From JBBIND01 sp037444075 (GTDB lineage: Bacteria > Acidobacteriota > Terriglobia > Bryobacterales > Bryobacteraceae), in contig JBBIND010000082.1 of NCBI GenBank assembly GCA_037444075.1, positions 1-17,591 on the forward strand: 17,591 nucleotides of DNA. Reading direction: 5' to 3'. This document shows positions 13,377 through 17,591 of this stretch, one piece after another. The notes beneath the pieces were generated by a model, which was given only the letters and a program-made list of their open reading frames with translations, made no database searches and had not been told where the DNA came from. Numbering within the stretch: the first letter of the stretch is position 1; every line of letters starts with the position of its first letter. Made by a program: the position numbers and the translations under genes.

Positions 13377-15740
13377 ATGCGCGTTCTCGACAAGAAGCTG
13401 TTCCGCGAACTGTGGGGCATGAAAGGCCAGGCGCTCGCGATTGCCATGGTGGTTGCCGGGGGCGTGGCGACCTACATTCTTTCGGCGAGCACGCTGGATT
13501 CACTCGAGCGGACGCAGGCCCGTTTCTATGCTGAGTATCGCTTCGCCGATGTGTTCGCGCAGCTGAAACGGGCGCCGGAGAGCATTCGAAGCCGCGTGGA
13601 GGAAGTTCCGGGCGTGCGGCATGTGGAGACGCGCGTCGCGGCTCCCGCCACTCTGGAACTGGCCTCCTACAGCAATCCGGTGACCGCCATGATCCTGGCC
13701 ATTCCCGACGGCCGGCAGCCGGAACTCGATCAGCTTCACTTGACCCGGGGCCGCTTGCCCGCCGCCGGGCGCGAGCGCGAAGCCGTCGTCAGCGATGCCT
13801 TCGCCGCGGCGCACTCACTGGCGCCGGGCGCCACGCTGGCCGCCACGATTAACGGCCGCCGCAAGGTCATCGAAGTCGTGGGCGTCGTGCTGACTCCGGA
13901 GTTCATCTACCAGCTTCAGCCGGGCACGATCATCCCCGATTTCAAGAGCTACGCCATCCTTTGGATGGGGCGCAAACCGCTTGAAGCGGCTTTCGACATG
14001 GAAGGCGCTTTCAACGAGCTGGCGCTTCGCCTGGAACGAGGAGCCAACCCCGAGGATGTCATCCTGCGGCTGGATCCCATCCTGGCTCCATATGGCGGGC
14101 TGGGAGCTTACGGCCGCAAGGACCAGACTTCGCATCGCTATCTGTCGGAGGAGTTCCGCTGGCTGCGGATGATGGCGACGGTGTTCCCGGCCATCTTCCT
14201 AGGTGTCGCTGCCTTTCTGCTCAACGTGGTGCTGATGCGCCTGATGGCCATGCAGCGCGGGCAAATCGCGATTCTCAAGGCGTTCGGATATTCGAATGCG
14301 GCCATCGTGCTGCACTATCTGAAGTTCACGGTGGTCGTGGTGGCGGTGGGCGTCGCGGCGGGAATCGGCGTCGGGGCGTGGATGGCGCGCGGCATGAGCC
14401 AGCTTTACATGGAGTACTACCGCTTCCCGTATCTCGATTTCGCTGTGTCGCCGGCGGTGGCCATCACGGGAGCTCTGGTCAGCCTGGCCGCGGCGGCGCT
14501 CGGCACGCTGCACGCGGTGGTCCGGGCGACGAAGGAGAGGCCGGCTGTCGCCATGCAACCAGCGCCGCCGGGCGACTATCGCGTTAGTGTCCTCGAACGG
14601 GTTGGGGCCTGGGGCAGGATCACGCAACCCACTCGCATGATCATCCGCAACCTGGAGCGCCGCCCCCTGAAAGCGGCGTTCTCGGTGCTCGGCGTCGCGC
14701 TGGCGTGCGGCATCCTGGTGATGGGCGGCTTCATGAACGCCTCCATCGACTACATGGTGTTCGCGCAATTCAAGCAGGCACAGCGCGACGACATGACAGT
14801 CACTTTTGTCGAGCCGGTTTCCCGGCGCGCCCTACACTCGCTGGTCAGCCTGCCGGGCGTCCACTATGCCGAGCCGTTCCGCGTGGTTCCGGCCAGGTTG
14901 AGATATGGACACCGCACGTACCGCACCGCGATCCAGGGTCTGGAGCCTGACGGTGAATTGCGCCGGCTGCTCGACGCTCAACTCGAACTCATCCCTCTGC
15001 CGACGGAGGGTGTGGTGATCACTGATTACCTGGGAGATACGCTGGGGATTCGTCCCGGCGAGTTGCTTACGGTGGAGATCCTGGAAGGGAACCGCGCCGT
15101 GAAACAAGTCCCCGTAGTAGGGTTGGTGAAGGAGTACGTCGGCCTGAGCGCTTACATGGACCGGCGGGCACTGAACCGCCTGATGCGGGAGGGCGACGCC
15201 GTTTCGGGCGCCTACGTGTCGGCCGACCTTTCGAACTCGAGCCGCATCTTCAGTGAACTGAGGAACATGCCGAAGGTGGCGGGCACCACGGTACGGCGGC
15301 GGATGCTCGAGAGCTTCTATGAAACAATGGCCAACCAGATGCTCACGTTCGCGTTCTTCAATGTCGTGATGGCGGCGACGATCGCCGTGGGCGTGGTGTA
15401 CAACACGGCGCGCATCGCGCTGAGCGAGCGCATGCGCGAACTGGCCAGCCTGCGTGTGCTCGGCTACACCCGCGGGGAGATTTCCTACATCCTGCTGGGA
15501 GAACTGGCCGTGTTGATTCTGGCCGCCATCCCGCTGGGATTGGGCATCGGCTGGGTGCTGTCCGCCTACACGGTGACTTCGTTCGCCACGGATTTGTTTC
15601 GCATACCATTGGTGCTGACACCAGGAGCCTACGCTTTCGCCTCGCTGGTGGTTCTGGCGTCGGCCACTGTCTCCAGCCTGATGGTTCGCCGCAGGCTGGA
15701 CCGGCTGGACCTCGTGGAGACCCTCAAGACAAGAGAATGA
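13377..15740 (+). CDS. ABC transporter permease with two FtsX/MacB-like halves
   Basis: Inner-membrane protein of 787 residues built from two FtsX-like units, with about eight membrane helices. A first helix near 18-38 (ALAIAMVVAGGVATYILSAS) precedes a large periplasmic domain (about 40-260). A three-helix bundle follows, starting with VFPAIFLGVAAFLLNVVLM. A second unit begins near 435 (FSVLGVALACGILVMGGFM), with another periplasmic domain and three final helices from FFNVVMAATIAVGVVYNTA. Each unit carries a cytoplasmic segment typical of the family (QIAILKAFGYSNAAI; MRELASLRVLGYTRGEI). Such permeases transmit ATP-driven motion to the periplasm rather than forming a classic channel. It lies between the ATPase gene and the adaptor gene and overlaps the latter by four bases (ATGA). 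Confidence 0.9.
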   Translation: MRVLDKKLFRELWGMKGQALAIAMVVAGGVATYILSASTLDSLERTQARFYAEYRFADVFAQLKRAPESIRSRVEEVPGVRHVETRVAAPATLELASYSNPVTAMILAIPDGRQPELDQLHLTRGRLPAAGREREAVVSDAFAAAHSLAPGATLAATINGRRKVIEVVGVVLTPEFIYQLQPGTIIPDFKSYAILWMGRKPLEAAFDMEGAFNELALRLERGANPEDVILRLDPILAPYGGLGAYGRKDQTSHRYLSEEFRWLRMMATVFPAIFLGVAAFLLNVVLMRLMAMQRGQIAILKAFGYSNAAIVLHYLKFTVVVVAVGVAAGIGVGAWMARGMSQLYMEYYRFPYLDFAVSPAVAITGALVSLAAAALGTLHAVVRATKERPAVAMQPAPPGDYRVSVLERVGAWGRITQPTRMIIRNLERRPLKAAFSVLGVALACGILVMGGFMNASIDYMVFAQFKQAQRDDMTVTFVEPVSRRALHSLVSLPGVHYAEPFRVVPARLRYGHRTYRTAIQGLEPDGELRRLLDAQLELIPLPTEGVVITDYLGDTLGIRPGELLTVEILEGNRAVKQVPVVGLVKEYVGLSAYMDRRALNRLMREGDAVSGAYVSADLSNSSRIFSELRNMPKVAGTTVRRRMLESFYETMANQMLTFAFFNVVMAATIAVGVVYNTARIALSERMRELASLRVLGYTRGEISYILLGELAVLILAAIPLGLGIGWVLSAYTVTSFATDLFRIPLVLTPGAYAFASLVVLASATVSSLMVRRRLDRLDLVETLKTRE

Positions 15741-17050
15741 CAAAGAAGAACAAGAGCATGCGGTGGGTTTGGGTCAGCGCGATTGCTGTCATCGTGGTGG
15801 GGCTGCTCGCGTGGGGATTCCGCCAGCAACCCATCAGCGCTGAGGCCGCGGCGGTGAAGCGGGCGCCTTTGCGCGTCACGGTGGAAGAAGAGGGCCGGAC
15901 CCGGGCGCGGAACCGCTACGTCGTGTCCGCGCCGACGGCGGGTTTCCTCAGGCGAGTGCACTGGAAGGTGGGCGATGAGATCCGGTCAGGGGACGTGGTG
16001 GCCGAGATGGAGCCGCTTCGGTCGCAGACGCTTGACCCGCGGACGCGTGAGCAGAGCACCGCGCGAGTCCGGGTGGCGGATGCGGCTTTGCAAGCGGCCG
16101 AACAGCGCGCACGCACGGCCGAGGAACTGGCGCGGACGGCTCGGGTCGAGGCCGCCTACGCGAAACAGGAACTGGAACGCGCAGCGGGTCTGCTCAAGTC
16201 AGGCGACATTCCGGCGAGCCGTTATGACCAGGCAGCCTTTGAGGCGCGGCGCACCGAGGCGGCTTTGGAAGCGGCCAAGCAGAGCGCGGCGGCCGCGAAC
16301 GCTGAGGTGGAAACGGCGCGCGCCGAAACAGTGGCCGCACGGGCGGCGCTGCTCGACGCCTCCGCCGCCCCGAGCGGAGGCACAGGGGGACAAATGGTTG
16401 TTGTGCGCGCGCCCGCGAGCGGACGCGTGCTCAAGGTGCTTCGAGAGAGCGAAGGCGTTATCAATCCGGGTGAACCCCTGCTCGAAATCGCCAATGCGCG
16501 GGCGCTGGAAGTGGAGGCGGAGGTGCTCTCAGCGGACGCTGTGCGCATGGCGCCGGGCACCCGCGTCTGGCTCACCCGATGGGGCGGGGAAGCGCCCCTC
16601 GAAGCGCGTGTGCGCGTGGTGGAGCCGCGGGCTTTCACCAAGATCTCAGCACTCGGCGTCGAGGAGCAGAGGGTGCGGGTAATCGCCGACATCGTCTCAC
16701 CGGAGCAGCTGTGGGAACGGCTCGGCGACGGCTATCGCGTCGAGGCGAGCTTCGTGCTCTGGGAGGAAGAGTCAGTACTGCAAGTCCCTGCGAGCGCCGT
16801 GTTCCGCTCCGCTGAAGGGTGGGCGGTGTTCGTCCTGGAAGAGAGCGTTGCTCGCTTGCGCACTGTGGAAACAGGACGGCGCACCGGTTTGGCAATCCAG
16901 ATTCTGGCAGGGCTGAATGAAGGCGAGAGCGTGGTTACGCATCCCGATGAGGCCTTGGCGGATGGGAAGTCCGTCCAAGTTACGGGGCAGCCTTCACCTC
17001 CCGTTTCCGCAGCGCCCTCCGGCGGTAAGAAGTACCAGTCCGGCCAGTGA
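15737..17050 (+). CDS. HlyD/MacA-type periplasmic adaptor (membrane fusion protein)
   Basis: A 437-residue inner-membrane-anchored periplasmic adaptor that should link the FtsX-type permease to an outer-membrane channel. One N-terminal membrane helix (VWVSAIAVIVVGLLAWGF, 11-28) follows a basic start. Next come the first half of a lipoyl domain (VVSAPTAGFLRRVHWKVGDEIRSGDVVAEM), an Ala/Glu/Arg-rich coiled coil at about 100-205, and the second lipoyl half (VVVRAPASGRVLKVLRESEGVINPGEPLLEI). Beta-barrel and membrane-proximal domains follow (VPASAVFRSAEGWAVFVLE). The C-terminus is a short Pro/Ser/Gly-rich tail. The start overlaps the permease stop (ATGA), so it is translated by coupling; no own ribosome-binding site is obvious. 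A TolC-like partner is not in the window. Confidence 0.9.
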   Translation: MTKKNKSMRWVWVSAIAVIVVGLLAWGFRQQPISAEAAAVKRAPLRVTVEEEGRTRARNRYVVSAPTAGFLRRVHWKVGDEIRSGDVVAEMEPLRSQTLDPRTREQSTARVRVADAALQAAEQRARTAEELARTARVEAAYAKQELERAAGLLKSGDIPASRYDQAAFEARRTEAALEAAKQSAAAANAEVETARAETVAARAALLDASAAPSGGTGGQMVVVRAPASGRVLKVLRESEGVINPGEPLLEIANARALEVEAEVLSADAVRMAPGTRVWLTRWGGEAPLEARVRVVEPRAFTKISALGVEEQRVRVIADIVSPEQLWERLGDGYRVEASFVLWEEESVLQVPASAVFRSAEGWAVFVLEESVARLRTVETGRRTGLAIQILAGLNEGESVVTHPDEALADGKSVQVTGQPSPPVSAAPSGGKKYQSGQ

Positions 17051-17182
17051 ACCCGAGGCGGCGCCCCGCAGCAACGTCAGGCCGGATACGAGCATCGCGG
17101 GCAGTGACAAGAAGAGGGGCAGGCTCGCGGCGGTGGGCTCGGCCGGGGAAGGTTGTCCGCCGCCCGGCAGGAAGCTGGAGAC

Positions 17183-17413
17183 ATGCGGACCATCGTGGCG
17201 CACCAGCAGGTGCTGGGCGCCGAGCATCCGTCTACGCTGACCTCGGTCAACAACCTGGCGGCGCTTTACAAGAGCCAGGGGCGGTACACGGAAGCCGAGC
17301 CGCTGTATGTGCGGGCGCTGCGTGGCGCCGAGAAGGTCCTGGGACCGGAGCACCCCAACACGAAGTTGTATCGCCGGAATCTCGAGCTCTTCCGGCGGCA
17401 AGAGCCGTCGTAG
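17183..17413 (+). pseudogene. 5'-truncated TPR (kinesin light chain-like) gene remnant
   Basis: The frame reads VLGAEHPSTLTSVNNLAALY and KSQGRYTEAEPLYVRALRGAE, then KVLGPEHPNTKLYRRNLELF and a stop. This is one full TPR of the kinesin-light-chain type with parts of its neighbours. Intact proteins have many such repeats, often behind an ATPase or protease domain, and commonly end like this one. Upstream of about 17190 the same frame shows no TPR sequence and meets a TGA at 17105-17107, so the 5' part is gone. It could be translated as a 76-residue peptide from ATG 17183, but no promoter or ribosome-binding site is convincing. The stop codon lies inside the first unit of a repeat pair. Confidence 0.65.
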
Positions 17414-17461
17414 GATAAGCTTCAGCTTGTCCATCTCGTAGGATAAGCTTCAGCTTGTCCA
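17409..17461. repeat. Tandem pair of REP-like palindromic units (type A)
   Basis: Two identical 25-base units at 17409-17433 and 17437-17461 have a 28-base period. The core of each is GGATAAGCT-TC-AGCTTGTCC: 9-base arms with a 2-base centre and one T/G mismatch at the fourth position. The first unit overlaps the stop codon of the TPR remnant. The short size, palindrome and gene-end position are those of REP-type elements. Confidence 0.7.
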
Positions 17462-17539
17462 GTTCCCGTGGGAGTGGGATCAGCTCGCACCACAGGCAGG
17501 CCGCCATGGTGTAGGAACTTTTCCGAGGGACCGTAGAGA

Positions 17540-17588
17540 CGCAGGCTGGGGCTTACGGCTTCTCGCGTGCGCAGGCTGAAGCCTACGC
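17540..17588. repeat. REP-like palindromic units (type B), one good and one degenerate
   Basis: GCGCAGGCT-GA-AGCCTACGC at 17569-17588 has 9-base arms with a 2-base centre and one mismatch at the fourth position. A decayed relative (CGCAGGCTGGGGCTTACGG) starts at 17540. Read on the minus strand, the good copy has the same plan as the type A units. Bases 17462-17539 between the two types hold no recognised gene. Confidence 0.6.
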
Positions 17589-17591
17589 CAC

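Noticed and set aside
16994..17434. A minus-strand frame with a short hydrophobic stretch, resembling a membrane anchor
   Set aside because: It overlaps the end of the adaptor gene and the TPR remnant, has no family match, and the hydrophobic run is short.
17409..17588. CRISPR array at the right end
   Set aside because: Only two identical units with a 3-base gap, no spacers of regular length and no cas genes; REP-like palindromes explain the pattern.

Overview
The window is GC-rich bacterial chromosome, most likely from an Acidobacteriota member of the Solibacter/Bryobacter type. This is an inference from gene content: a very large outer-membrane receptor with an N-terminal carboxypeptidase-regulatory-like domain and an Oar-type barrel, a remnant of a kinesin-light-chain-type TPR gene, and short palindromic repeats between genes. 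All genes recognised are on the + strand. No tRNA, rRNA, CRISPR array, insertion sequence or phage gene was seen.

Layout. (1) 1-3244: a short upstream region with a good promoter, one TonB-dependent receptor gene, then a strong intrinsic terminator. (2) 3245-4764: an intergenic stretch and a Glu/Leu/Phe/Val-family dehydrogenase, best called glutamate dehydrogenase. (3) 4765-5163: a possibly structured intergenic region and a gutted hydroxypyruvate-isomerase-like gene, in which the two ends appear to survive in different frames. (4) 5183-10326: a tightly packed run made of a shortened UvrC-like GIY-YIG protein, molybdate-type permease and ATPase (modB, modC; no binding-protein gene in the window), an FmdE-domain protein with a zinc ribbon, a ThiE/TenI-family protein and a secreted purple-acid-phosphatase-like metallophosphoesterase. 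(5) 10301-12423: a predicted promoter, a terminator-like hairpin, then an OPT-family transporter. (6) 12424-17050: a palindrome-rich spacer and a three-gene operon for a MacAB/DevBCA-like exporter (ATPase, double-FtsX permease, HlyD-type adaptor). (7) 17051-17591: a 5'-truncated TPR remnant followed by a cluster of REP-like palindromes.

How the genes work together. ModB and ModC should form the membrane and ATPase parts of an oxyanion importer. The FmdE-like protein just after them suggests a link to molybdenum or tungsten handling, although its role in bacteria lacking the formylmethanofuran pathway is not established. The last three complete genes should form an envelope complex that exports a substrate or extracts it from the membrane; the outer-membrane channel is not here.

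The most interesting non-coding signals are: a repeated TANNNT box 6-7 bases before several start codons, consistent with leaderless mRNAs; a promoter plus hairpin squeezed in front of the OPT gene; and two palindrome families at the right end that share one architecture and differ by paired stem changes.
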